64,000 nucleotides of DNA from Nitrosopumilaceae archaeon. Lineage in GTDB: Archaea > Thermoproteota > Nitrososphaeria > Nitrososphaerales > Nitrosopumilaceae. A program made the position numbers and the translations under genes. Shown piece after piece: positions 53,617-60,764 of the stretch. Positions within the stretch are counted from its first letter, which is position 1. The number at the start of each line of letters is the position of its first letter. The stretch covers positions 104,262-168,261 of the forward strand of contig JANQNN010000012.1 in NCBI GenBank assembly GCA_028279545.1. The letters run 5' to 3'. Below the pieces are notes generated by a model. That model worked only from the letters and a program-made list of their open reading frames with translations, ran no database searches and had not been told where the DNA came from.

Positions 53617-53802
53617 CTATTTTAGAGATTTAGAGTCTGATGTACAAAATGGACAGCTAGAAGTCTGGGTTTTCCTGCCACAAGTTTTACACCTTGATGG
53701 TTCTCCAAAGTAGCTTGTTTTACCAGTCCTTTGGTATAGTTTTATCATTACAAAGGCCAAAATTGCAATAACTACTATTGCTATGTAGATCCCTATTGCC
53801 AT
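53617..53802 (-). CDS. Single-span membrane zinc-ribbon protein (61 aa)
   Basis: A 61-residue protein with a membrane span at 3-22 (IGIYIAIVVIAILAFVMIKL) and a cytoplasmic CxxC...CxxC ribbon (RCKTCGRKTQTSSCPFC). Convergent with the beta-propeller gene, four bases apart. No function is known. Confidence 0.72.
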   Translation of the reverse strand: MAIGIYIAIVVIAILAFVMIKLYQRTGKTSYFGEPSRCKTCGRKTQTSSCPFCTSDSKSLK

Positions 53803-53862
53803 ACTTATGATTAAACTTAATACTATTGAAACCTTTGTTATTTTATCAAAAGTGGTAAAAAA

Positions 53863-53912
53863 AACTCGGGTCTAACAAAACCATCGGGGGGGATAGTATG
53901 CAAGACCGAGTT
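53863..53912 (+). ncRNA. Candidate structured RNA hairpin with G-run loop
   Basis: Ten base pairs (53863-53873 with 53903-53912) enclose a 29-base loop with CATCGGGGGGGAT. The stem is much richer in G+C than the flanks. It could be a terminator for the convergent genes on either side, but it is not followed by a T-run, so a separate RNA is preferred. Strand is a guess. Confidence 0.4.
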
Positions 53913-53952
53913 AATCTTTGTTATACAAATATTTGATATAAGGACATTGTTG

Positions 53953-53972
53953 TGTAACATAACTTTGTTACA
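53953..53972. promoter_or_regulatory. Inverted repeat TGTAACA-N6-TGTTACA
   Basis: Perfect 7-base arms with a 6-base spacer, the same layout as the site at 13084. It lies 153-334 bases upstream of the ORFs at 54125 and 54288. The regulator is unknown. Confidence 0.4.
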
Positions 53973-54124
53973 GGAGTTTTGGAATTTTGTTTGTTTAGAT
54001 AAACAGCATACATGTAATTATACTAGCAATTGTAAAACAAACCAATGCATAGCTGTAATTGTAATTTTTGCAAGTCTATAAATAAACAAATTTTTGTGCG
54101 TAATTTTAGGAAAGATGAATACTA

Positions 54125-54178
54125 ATGTCTGAAGAAGAAGAACGACCAGAATGGAAATGGATAAAACGAAAAAAATAA
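54125..54178 (+). CDS. Possible micro-ORF (17 aa)
   Basis: ATG TCT GAA starts a 17-codon ORF encoding MSEEEERPEWKWIKRKK. It has a clean acid-then-base pattern with two Trp, unlike random AT-rich translation, and lies alone in the gap before the zinc-ribbon gene. The short length gives low confidence. Confidence 0.25.
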   Translation: MSEEEERPEWKWIKRKK

Positions 54179-54287
54179 AATTCCTAATTAGTTTTAAAAT
54201 TAAATAGTATCAACTTGGTGTCACAATCTCATGTTACACTGAGATGTCTTTAAATGTACTTTTTGAAAATTGAACGTGGTATTGTAG

Positions 54288-54509
54288 ATGCAGTGTAATG
54301 GAAATTGTGCTAAATTTGCCGTTAAAAAACCGGCTCCAAAATTTGGTGGATTATATGAATCAGGACATAAACGTTGTTCCTGCTGTGAAATTTATATTAT
54401 TTATGATGGAGGACGTTGTCCTTGTTGTGGTACTGCTCTAAGAGCAAAACCCCGAAATGGAAAAGCAAGAGCTAAATTAATTGAATTTGTAAAAGGCAAA
54501 AAAGTATAA
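54288..54509 (+). CDS. Small zinc-ribbon protein, paralogue of the gene at 10547
   Basis: A 73-residue protein: CNGNC near the start, LYESGHKRCSCCEIYI, then CPCCGTALRAKPRNGKARAK. It has the same zinc pattern and RxKPR end as the protein at 10547, with about the same spacing. The TTGAAC half-site at 54270 (15 bases before the start) resembles the right arm of the operators at 54932 and 55802. The basic tail suggests nucleic acid binding, which is inference. Confidence 0.75.
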   Translation: MQCNGNCAKFAVKKPAPKFGGLYESGHKRCSCCEIYIIYDGGRCPCCGTALRAKPRNGKARAKLIEFVKGKKV

Positions 54510-54648
54510 TTTAATTTTCTTTTTTTTATTTCATTTTTAATTTTTTTTCTAAACCAAAATCAAAACTAAATTGAAATTATTTTTGTTTTTCGATGGATTT
54601 TTTTTATGATGAGCATTTGATAAAAAAAATTGAAAAGAGGAATAAATC

Positions 54649-54867
54649 CTACTTTTTCAATTTTAATGCCAATTTAACAGCTAGAGCCCAAGAACCAATA
54701 GTGAACAGAACTGGAAATACCCCACTAGTTAGTGTTTGAGGTATTTGTTCTAAGGAGGTAGTTCCTTGGTGGACCATTGCTGCAACAATAGGTATGGCAA
54801 GCAAACCTATTACTCCAAGTTTTCTTTTGTTCTCGGAGATTTGTTGTTGAACATTTATGGTGCTCAT
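54649..54867 (-). CDS. Two-span small membrane protein
   Basis: A 72-residue protein with two hydrophobic segments (about 18-36 and 48-66) joined by TTSLEQIPQTLTSGV. The tail is basic (LALKLKK). Two GTTCA-N5-TGAAC sites lie 65-112 bases upstream (54932-54979), the same distance as the pair upstream of the Lrp-like gene, so it is a candidate member of that regulon. Function unknown. Confidence 0.68.
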   Translation of the reverse strand: MSTINVQQQISENKRKLGVIGLLAIPIVAAMVHQGTTSLEQIPQTLTSGVFPVLFTIGSWALAVKLALKLKK

Positions 54868-54931
54868 TTTTATCTAGCACCTTGAGGGTATAGATCTATT
54901 TAGAATAGCGCGAACTTTTTGAGAAAAATTT

Positions 54932-54979
54932 GTTCAGATTATGAACTCATTTGTTTAACTAACAGTTCAGCTTTTGAAC
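54932..54979. promoter_or_regulatory. Two GTTCA-N5-TGAAC operator sites upstream of the small membrane protein
   Basis: Perfect 5-base inverted repeats lie at 54932-54946 (spacer GATTA) and 54965-54979 (spacer GCTTT; the arms extend to AGTTCA/TGAACT). Their start points are 33 bases apart, about three DNA turns, so two dimers could bind on one face. The same sequence occurs twice at 55802-55847. Confidence 0.7.
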
Positions 54980-55011
54980 TTTAGAGCCTACAAATTCTAA
55001 TAAATAATTTT

Positions 55012-55107
55012 TCAGGAAATTTCCAAAGAGCACTTGTCTGAGCATATTCGCCTATTGAAAACATCTTCATACTCTTTTCCACAATGTACGCATGTCCTAA
55101 ATACCAT
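55012..55107 (-). CDS. Zinc-finger microprotein (31 aa)
   Basis: An ATG-started 31-residue gene: MVFRTCVHCGKEYEDVFNRR, ending ICSDKCSLEIS. C6, C9 and the later CxxxC fit one zinc ion. The arrangement is like the short zinc peptides frequent in this lineage. It lies between the Lrp-like gene and the operator pair at 54932. The short length keeps confidence moderate. Confidence 0.5.
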   Translation of the reverse strand: MVFRTCVHCGKEYEDVFNRRICSDKCSLEIS

Positions 55108-55157
55108 GCCTATATTTCACATTCTTTGTATTTAACATTCAGCTAAATCGAAGAATT

Positions 55158-55757
55158 TCATTTAGATTTTGCCAAATTCAGGCTTGATTTTGTGCCTTCT
55201 TTCTTACATGTGGTTTGAATAAAGCGATCAAAGTCATTTTCATCAAATAACTGCCAACCCATCTTATGAATATCAAGGTCAAACGATCTATAATCTTCCA
55301 TGATATCGCCAAACCAGGTGCGATAGAGATCTTCTTCTTGTTGTGCTTGCTCATGGTTGTTGAAAAATTTTAGTTCAATCCAGTCAATGTTTCCATTGGT
55401 TCTTGCTGAAAAATCACAATAAGGTGCATCAGATAGATATTTTTTCATCTCCTCAAGTCTACTAACAAAATCTTTTGGAGAAGTAAACTTTACTGTGATT
55501 AGTCGTAAAATTGGCATGTTGACAAGGTTCAGATCTACCATTGTTGTATAGCCATGGATAATTCCAAGTCTTTCTAATCTTTCAATTCTTTTTCCAACTC
55601 CACGTTCAGACATTTCAGTTCCCATGCCTTGTAATTTTTTAACTATAGTTCTAGTCGATTCACGAGCATTTGCAATTAGTAAATTTAGAATCTGTCTATC
55701 AATTTTATCAATTTTAATTTCTTTTTTATGCTCAATTATTGGTTCTACCATAGTCAT
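55158..55757 (-). CDS. Lrp/AsnC-like winged-helix regulator
   Basis: A 199-residue regulator; I start at ATG 55757 (MTMVEPIIEHKKE). The HTH (IDRQILNLLIANARESTRTI, then MSERGVGKRIERLERLGII) is Lrp-like. A beta-rich region follows, but the classic C-terminal RAM domain is replaced or diverged (ITVKFTSPKDFVSRLEEMK, DIHKMGWQLFDENDFDRF). Two GTTCA-N5-TGAAC sites lie 45-90 bases upstream, so it probably controls itself. Related proteins are general regulators of amino acid or nutrient state; the ligand is unknown. Confidence 0.82.
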   Translation of the reverse strand: MTMVEPIIEHKKEIKIDKIDRQILNLLIANARESTRTIVKKLQGMGTEMSERGVGKRIERLERLGIIHGYTTMVDLNLVNMPILRLITVKFTSPKDFVSRLEEMKKYLSDAPYCDFSARTNGNIDWIELKFFNNHEQAQQEEDLYRTWFGDIMEDYRSFDLDIHKMGWQLFDENDFDRFIQTTCKKEGTKSSLNLAKSK

Positions 55758-55801
55758 TTTAGAGTCAACTAGTATCAAATGAGGCTATGATAGCCCTTAA
55801 T

Positions 55802-55847
55802 GTTCAAAAATTGAACATAAAGGGTAAAAAAAATTCAGAAATTGAAC
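55802..55847. promoter_or_regulatory. Two GTTCA-N5-TGAAC operator sites in the Lrp-like divergent promoter region
   Basis: Site 1 at 55802-55816 is perfect and extends to 8-base arms (ATGTTCAA-AAA-TTGAACAT, 55800-55818). Site 2 at 55833-55847 is ATTCA-N5-TGAAC. The sites are 31 bases apart. They lie between the Lrp-like gene and the 75-residue gene at 55912 and could serve both. The same motif, with the same pair spacing, occurs at 54932-54979. Confidence 0.75.
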
Positions 55848-55911
55848 ATGAGGAGACAAAAAAGTAAGGGAGATTCTAAATATCTCTATCCCTTGGTTCT
55901 TGCTGTAAAAA

Positions 55912-56139
55912 ATGACTGATGAAATAAATCAAAAAGAGATACTACGAGAATACTATTCATTTCTTTATGATCTTGCTTCAAAGAAAAATTATCTTCATGC
56001 ATCTCAACTAACTGATGAGGAGAAAAAATACTGTGACATGCTTTTAGCTGGCGTTAAACCAAATACTCAATTAAATGATAATGATATACCGTTGTTGAAA
56101 AATATTTTACTTCGACATTATAGTTTGACTAGTGGATAA
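55912..56139 (+). CDS. Small helical protein divergent from the Lrp-like regulator
   Basis: A 75-residue, mostly helical protein (QKEILREYYSFLYDLASKKN, then EEKKYCDMLLAGVKP and LLKNILLRHYSLTSG). It has one Cys. It is divergent from the Lrp-like gene with the operators between, so it may be controlled by it. No family is recognised. Confidence 0.65.
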   Translation: MTDEINQKEILREYYSFLYDLASKKNYLHASQLTDEEKKYCDMLLAGVKPNTQLNDNDIPLLKNILLRHYSLTSG

Positions 56140-56153
56140 GAAAAAAATTATCT

Positions 56154-56199
56154 GGAACTTAAGACCAAACCCTCTTTGAGGCTTTTTGGTGACAGTTCC
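56154..56199 (+). ncRNA. Candidate hairpin RNA or terminator
   Basis: Three stacked stems (GGAACT/AGTTCC, ACCAAA/TTTGGT and CCTC/GAGG) close on a TTT loop. It starts 15 bases after the stop of the 75-residue gene, so it could be its terminator, though no long T-run follows. Confidence 0.45.
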
Positions 56200-56299
56200 A
56201 ACAAATTTTAGAATGATAATTTAGTATTTAGAGCGTACTAAGAATTAGTATGAACGAATTCTTCGAGCCTCTTTTATTTTTATTATTAATAATTCGGTT

Positions 56300-56352
56300 A
56301 ATAGATGGATATGGTGTAGCCCTCAAACCCTATGCACTATATACCATCTATT
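56300..56352 (+). ncRNA. Candidate structured RNA, 17-bp bulged stem
   Basis: AATAGATGG (56300-56308) and ATATGGTG (56309-56316) pair with CACTATAT (56335-56342) and CCATCTATT (56344-56352). One A bulges and one G-U pair occurs. The loop TAGCCCTCAAACCCTATG holds two CCT-rich triplets. The length and completeness of the stem in DNA of this composition make chance unlikely. It does not fit a tRNA. Strand is assumed plus, ahead of the gene at 56435. Confidence 0.5.
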
Positions 56353-56434
56353 AGAAATGTAAAAAATTTAATTTTTTGTCTGTAAGAAGAAATTATCAGA
56401 ACAACCTAAATACTATAAAATTTCGAATCGATCG

Positions 56435-57880
56435 TTGAGACGTGTAGTCATTCCCCTAGTCTTGATTTTCTCAATAAGTGTAGCCTTGGGCTCTTTTTTT
56501 GAAACAGGCCATTCACAAACTGCAGATGAGCAAAATGAACAAACTACCTTATCAGGTGATTTACTAAACAGCCCTCTTGCTCAAGATATTTTGGAAAAAA
56601 TTGAACAAACAAGACAATGGATTGCAGATTTGGAGCAAAGAGAATATGAAAAAACCAAAGCCCAAGAAGAACTAGAGGAACGACGTGCAGTAGCCCTTGA
56701 AAGACTAAATCAAGATCTTCTTGAATGGGAAAATCTCTGGTCAAACTATACCTCACGTGCGGCTTTTGAAAGATTTGTTGAAGATAAACCTCCTGCAATC
56801 CAAGGAGTATTCTGGGATCAGTTTGAGTTTAAAGAAATGAAAGTAAACGCAGGACGAGCTGCACTAAAAGAAGTAATTGCTAATGGTGGAAGTTTATCAG
56901 AAGCAAGAGAAGCATACCATACTGCAGCAGAAACAAAAAGAATAGAATTAATTGAAATGAACGCCCAGTTTAATGTAAATCATAATCTAGCATACTATAA
57001 ACAACAATTACTTTTCAATTCTACTGGACAAATAACGCTTAATCCCTTTACACAATCAAAGCTTGATGAATATACTGTAGATTATCGTTCAGATCCTCAA
57101 TACCTTTTAGCAAACCCTCAAGATAAATTTGCATCAGAATCCATGGAAACTAGTCCGGATACCAAGTGTCGTGAGGGATACATTGTAGTCCACAGATTAC
57201 CTTCAGATGATTACACTTGTGTTACAGAGGCAACAGCTGAAATGTGGGAGAGATTTGGAATTGGAGAAATTGTTGACAAATCTGCAATTTTTGATGAATA
57301 CTCACTTACGCCAAAGGTAAAAACAAACCCTGGAACACAATGTATTGATGGATACATTGTAGTATATCATCTTGAGGCAAGACAATATGGCTGTGTTTTA
57401 CAAGCTACCGCAGATGATTGGATTCAAGACAATAAAGCTGAAATTCACGAGTTGACTCAATTTATTTTAGATAAGGATGATCAAAAGGAAGTTGACAACC
57501 AGGTTTTTGAGATAAACCAAGAAATTGGCATACTATATGATGAGCATGCCATTGATCAAAACCAATTAAAGAAAAAGTATGATCAAATCTACAAAGACCA
57601 AGAAACTTTAGCCAAAGAAGATGAAAAAAATCTTTCTTTAGAATTTATTTCTGATGGCAATATGACAAAGAAAGAATTTAGTGATAGGATTAAAGAAATT
57701 CGAAAGAAACACGAAATAAAACGAGACCAAATATTAGAGGATAAATTCCAAGCAATTGAAAATCTCAATACTGAATTTCATAAAAAAATGCAAGAAATGG
57801 CAAGCCAATATAACGCAAATCCAAAAATCAAGATAACTTGGATTTCAGAAAAATCGATATTCCAGGCAGCAAGCAGATAA
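56435..57880 (+). CDS. Exported coiled-coil protein with a duplicated Cys-pair module
   Basis: A 481-residue exported protein with TTG start and a signal peptide ending near GHSQT (residue 29). An N-terminal coiled coil (AQDILEKIEQTRQWIADLEQ) leads to a helical domain and two copies of a module with C-x16-C spacing: C245/C262 (CREGYIVVHRLPSDD...YTC) and C303/C320 (CIDGYIVVYHLEARQ...YGC). Each is followed by xATAxxW. A charged C-terminal coiled coil ends the protein. The two cysteines of each copy may form a disulphide. It recalls ion- or peptidoglycan-binding secreted proteins only loosely; no family is named. Confidence 0.75.
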   Translation: MRRVVIPLVLIFSISVALGSFFETGHSQTADEQNEQTTLSGDLLNSPLAQDILEKIEQTRQWIADLEQREYEKTKAQEELEERRAVALERLNQDLLEWENLWSNYTSRAAFERFVEDKPPAIQGVFWDQFEFKEMKVNAGRAALKEVIANGGSLSEAREAYHTAAETKRIELIEMNAQFNVNHNLAYYKQQLLFNSTGQITLNPFTQSKLDEYTVDYRSDPQYLLANPQDKFASESMETSPDTKCREGYIVVHRLPSDDYTCVTEATAEMWERFGIGEIVDKSAIFDEYSLTPKVKTNPGTQCIDGYIVVYHLEARQYGCVLQATADDWIQDNKAEIHELTQFILDKDDQKEVDNQVFEINQEIGILYDEHAIDQNQLKKKYDQIYKDQETLAKEDEKNLSLEFISDGNMTKKEFSDRIKEIRKKHEIKRDQILEDKFQAIENLNTEFHKKMQEMASQYNANPKIKITWISEKSIFQAASR

Positions 57881-57982
57881 TTTTTTTAAAAAAATAAATC
57901 AACCAAATTATTTCTAGCTAAAATTTTTTTTTACATCAACCGATAAATGATTGAATATCTATTCCCTATTAGTGGAGAAAAA

Positions 57983-58138
57983 ATGAAGATACACTCTGAA
58001 CAGCTGTTTAATTATTTAGAGTCTAGGGGATTCAAATTGACTGCAGAAGACAGAGCAAATATTGTTGAAATTATTCTCTTTGGCAAAAACGACAAGGGAA
58101 AATATTCTCAACAAAGAGAGAAGAGTTTTGGTGGATAA
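57983..58138 (+). CDS. Small hypothetical protein upstream of CPBP
   Basis: I start at ATG 57983 (MKIHSEQLFNYLESRGF, 51 residues), preceded by GGAG at 57972. A longer form begins at 57947. It is helical with a basic, glutamine-rich end and overlaps the CPBP gene by eight bases. It may be cotranslated with it. Unknown role. Confidence 0.55.
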   Translation: MKIHSEQLFNYLESRGFKLTAEDRANIVEIILFGKNDKGKYSQQREKSFGG

Positions 58139-58817
58139 AAATTCAAGTTTAATGGATTTAAACCCAAAAAACTGGTTAAAACCATTTCATAACACCAGCG
58201 TGTGGCATCTATTCAAAATGGGTCTTTTTTACCACTTTTTAGGCCTCATTTTGATGTTTTTAGGCTCAAATTTAGCTACTTCAGTCATTTTTGATTATTC
58301 TACACCCCAAATCCCAGTATCAATTTCTCTTGCAATTAGTGCTGGATTTTTTGAAGAAGCTGTATTTTTTGGAATCCCCACTTATCTTTCCGGACATCCC
58401 TTGGTAATTTTAGGTTCAGGAATTATTTGGTCAGTTGCACATTTGTTTAATTCAGGGATAATCTCAATTGAAACTTTAGCGTATGGTGGATTTTTGTTTT
58501 CGGTTCCACACATATTTTTTAGTTTAAGGACATGGACAAGCGGCAAAGGCTGGTTTGCAATTGCATTTCATTCAGGATGGAATTTTTCTTTTTTGATGAT
58601 GTATTGTGGAATGGGTCTTCGAGAATGTAGTATTATTAATGATGGAAAATTTGATGTACTAAATATAATCATGGCAATAGCAACTGTCTTTATGGTATAT
58701 CTTGCCTACATTAGCAAAGTAAAGAAGAAAATTATTAATCGATATTTCTACTTGATCCCAGTTGCAATTCTTATAATTGGATTATTTTTCTTACTAGAAG
58801 AACAAATTTTATTCTAG
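58131..58817 (+). CDS. CPBP-family intramembrane protease-like protein
   Basis: A protein of about 228 residues, with GTG at 58131 chosen over the longer ORF start inside the previous gene; an ATG at 58152 is also possible. Spans surround the CPBP motifs: the Glu pair in SAGFFEEAVFFGIP, His in WSVAHLF and His in AIAFHSGWN. The family (Abi/CAAX-type) cleaves or modifies prenylated or membrane proteins and includes immunity proteins. It is convergent with an HTH gene, overlapping by four bases. The partner is unknown. Confidence 0.85.
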   Translation: MDKNSSLMDLNPKNWLKPFHNTSVWHLFKMGLFYHFLGLILMFLGSNLATSVIFDYSTPQIPVSISLAISAGFFEEAVFFGIPTYLSGHPLVILGSGIIWSVAHLFNSGIISIETLAYGGFLFSVPHIFFSLRTWTSGKGWFAIAFHSGWNFSFLMMYCGMGLRECSIINDGKFDVLNIIMAIATVFMVYLAYISKVKKKIINRYFYLIPVAILIIGLFFLLEEQILF

Positions 58818-59428
58818 TTATATTTTCTTTTAAAGCTCTTGTATGAACTAATCATGTTTTTCATGTATTCATCTAAACTTTTTCTCATTCCAGGAAGATT
58901 TTGGTAAAGCTCTTGCCATAACTTTTGATATTGAGGTTCCGAAGATAATAAGGCTGAAGAAATTAGAATCAAAATATCTCTAGAAATTACACTGTCTCCA
59001 TGTTTTATTTTTTCTAATTGATCTTCTACTGCACTAAAATATTTCATATATTTTTGAAAAATAGTTTTTGATTTTTTTAAATCACCTTTAACATCAAAAC
59101 CTTCTTTTTCTAATTCTTTTTGAAATTCTTTGTGTTCAATCCATAATAGAAAATAATTTTGAATTAACGATTCTATTTTTTTATCTTGTTTGTAATAATA
59201 AATTAAACCATAAAGGGTAGGGCCGTACTGAATTTTTTTTCTACCCTTTATTTTGGATTCATAAACTTTGATCATTCCCTTTTTTTGTAACTGTTTTATG
59301 TGTCGATGAATTGTACCAATGGGGAATTTAGTCTTTGAATTTGCAGAATACAAACTCAATGGGCCTAAATCCAAAATAGTTCTGAATATATCCAAAGAAG
59401 TCTTCTCAGAGGTGGACATATCCATCAT
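58814..59428 (-). CDS. HTH transcription regulator with helical C-terminal domain
   Basis: A 204-residue protein. The N-terminal winged helix (FRTILDLGPLSLYSANSKTK, FPIGTIHRHIKQLQKKGMIK) is followed by a wing (GRKKIQYGPTLYGLIYYY) and about 120 helical, charged residues with no clear ligand site. It is divergent from an exported-protein gene across 52 bases, with repeats of GGATATAT that may be its operator. It resembles archaeal PadR/MarR-type regulators only in general. Confidence 0.78.
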   Translation of the reverse strand: MMDMSTSEKTSLDIFRTILDLGPLSLYSANSKTKFPIGTIHRHIKQLQKKGMIKVYESKIKGRKKIQYGPTLYGLIYYYKQDKKIESLIQNYFLLWIEHKEFQKELEKEGFDVKGDLKKSKTIFQKYMKYFSAVEDQLEKIKHGDSVISRDILILISSALLSSEPQYQKLWQELYQNLPGMRKSLDEYMKNMISSYKSFKRKYN

Positions 59429-59476
59429 ACATCATATATTTGATAATAATGGATATATCTATTTCTGTGGATATAT
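59413..59476. promoter_or_regulatory. Repeats GGATATAT and TGGACATATCCA between divergent HTH and exported-protein genes
   Basis: TGGACATATCCA (59413-59424) is an imperfect palindrome at the HTH start. GGATATAT occurs twice, at 59451-59458 and 59469-59476. The 18-base spacing puts the copies on nearly opposite sides but near one another. Together they suggest operator sites overlapping the TATA regions of both genes. Confidence 0.5.
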
Positions 59477-59480
59477 TAGT

Positions 59481-60641
59481 ATGAAGCGTCTAATGTTGAC
59501 TTGCTTGGTAATTTTAGGAGGAATACCCACAGTATGGGCCGCTCAATTAGATGCTGAGATCTTAATTGAAGATGATTCAATTTTACCCTCCTTTTCCTTT
59601 TTGAGGGTAATTACCATTGAATATCCTGATGGAGGAGAGGTAACAGAGTTACTTCAAGGCCAAAATCAAGAAATCTCCTTTCATTTAGACAAGGACACTC
59701 CTGGAATGAAAGAAATGATTAGTCAAATTAATGAAAATCTAAAATCTCTTCCTAGTACGGTATATGTCACTGACGCTAAGGTAAACTATCAAGTAATTCT
59801 AAATGGTAATCCAAACTCTGCAGTTATTGAATATAAAATTGAATTAATTCCAACAATCGTAAATTCTGTGATAAATAGTCAAGGGGATTTGAAAAGCATT
59901 GATGCAAATTGGAGAGGAATAAGTTTAGATTCTCCAATTTTTTTTGAGACAGAATTTGGAGTGTTTGATATTAACAATCCCAAAAGTGCCCTCGATGTTA
60001 TGATTCCAGAGGTTGTGAAAAAATTTGAAGACTCTGATGTAGAAATTTTAGAGCTACCTATGATTGATTCAAGTGGAATATTGGAATTACCTCTTTACAA
60101 ATGGCATTCTTTATTTGATAACACTGCAATTATTGCAAGCTCGGAGCTTTACAACTTTACTGGAAAAAATGTTCTTACACACTATTCAATGGGAGAGTGT
60201 AATATTGAAATGTCTGGAATTTGTGTAGACCGCAAATGGGAAAAAGAACTAAACCTTGACAAAGAATACAAAATTGTTATTGTAGAATCTCGTGATGATG
60301 CATCAATTACAATTGAAGGATATTCAGATTCTTCGGCAATGGGATCAATTGAAACATTTGAATCAAGTCTTTTTGCACCAGTGTCAGAAGATCCTGCTAC
60401 AAATGAATTTCCTGCAACAGTAATGTATGGTATGGCAAGTATCGCAGCAATTGGCGGAATTGTAATGTTTGTTTTTAGTAGCAGAAAAGTCAAAAAAGAC
60501 AAAGACCAGGGACAGACAGGAATAGATCCTTCCCATTTGATTGCATATGAAACTAGTATTTCATCTGGAGGTTACAAGACAAATCGTGGTGAATCGTATC
60601 TTGTAAAATATGACAATGACAAAACTCCTGTAGCTTTTTGA
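59481..60641 (+). CDS. Exported protein with C-terminal membrane anchor
   Basis: I start at ATG 59481 (MKRLMLTCLVILGGIPTVWA, 386 residues), a classic signal peptide; the longer ORF upstream runs through the divergent gene. The mature part is beta-rich (SFHLDKDTPGMKEMISQINE, VYVTDAKVNYQVILNG) and has a Cys pair (MGECNIEMSGICVD). A C-terminal span (about 310-330, ATVMYGMASIAAIGGIVMFV) and a basic cytoplasmic tail follow. It is divergent from an HTH gene, its likely regulator. Function unknown. Confidence 0.75.
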   Translation: MKRLMLTCLVILGGIPTVWAAQLDAEILIEDDSILPSFSFLRVITIEYPDGGEVTELLQGQNQEISFHLDKDTPGMKEMISQINENLKSLPSTVYVTDAKVNYQVILNGNPNSAVIEYKIELIPTIVNSVINSQGDLKSIDANWRGISLDSPIFFETEFGVFDINNPKSALDVMIPEVVKKFEDSDVEILELPMIDSSGILELPLYKWHSLFDNTAIIASSELYNFTGKNVLTHYSMGECNIEMSGICVDRKWEKELNLDKEYKIVIVESRDDASITIEGYSDSSAMGSIETFESSLFAPVSEDPATNEFPATVMYGMASIAAIGGIVMFVFSSRKVKKDKDQGQTGIDPSHLIAYETSISSGGYKTNRGESYLVKYDNDKTPVAF

Positions 60642-60764
60642 TTATTACAATTTGTGACTAAAATTATTTTCAAACCAACCATTGGAATTTAAAAAAAAAT
60701 TTTTGAAAAGTTTACAGAGGATTTATTCACATTCTTTTTATTCCAAAACGACATAATTTTTGAT

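Larger units (their letters stand above)
53803..54287. other. 485-base gap with hairpin, palindrome and micro-ORF
   Basis: This is the longest gap in the window. It holds a strong hairpin at 53863-53912 (AACTCGGGTCT pairs with AGACCGAGTT, one bulged G, loop with seven G in a row). It also has a perfect inverted repeat TGTAACA-N6-TGTTACA at 53953-53972 and a 17-codon ORF at 54125. No tRNA or rRNA is seen. A non-coding RNA and a regulated promoter for one of the small genes are plausible. Confidence 0.5.
56140..56434. other. 295-base gap with two strong hairpins
   Basis: Between the 75-residue gene and the next gene stand two foldable elements. One at 56154-56199 has nested stems GGAACT/AGTTCC, ACCAAA/TTTGGT and CCTC/GAGG. 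The other, at 56300-56352, has 17 base pairs with one bulge. Between and around them the DNA is AT-rich. No ORF longer than about 20 codons explains them. One or two small RNAs, or the 5' leader of the gene at 56435, are the simplest readings. Confidence 0.55.

Noticed and set aside
56300..56352. tRNA at the 17-bp hairpin
   Set aside because: It is one continuous stem with a single loop; there are no D, anticodon and T arms.
59319..59480. Extended start for the exported protein at 59481
   Set aside because: It would run through the divergent HTH gene, and the internal ATG gives a perfect signal peptide.
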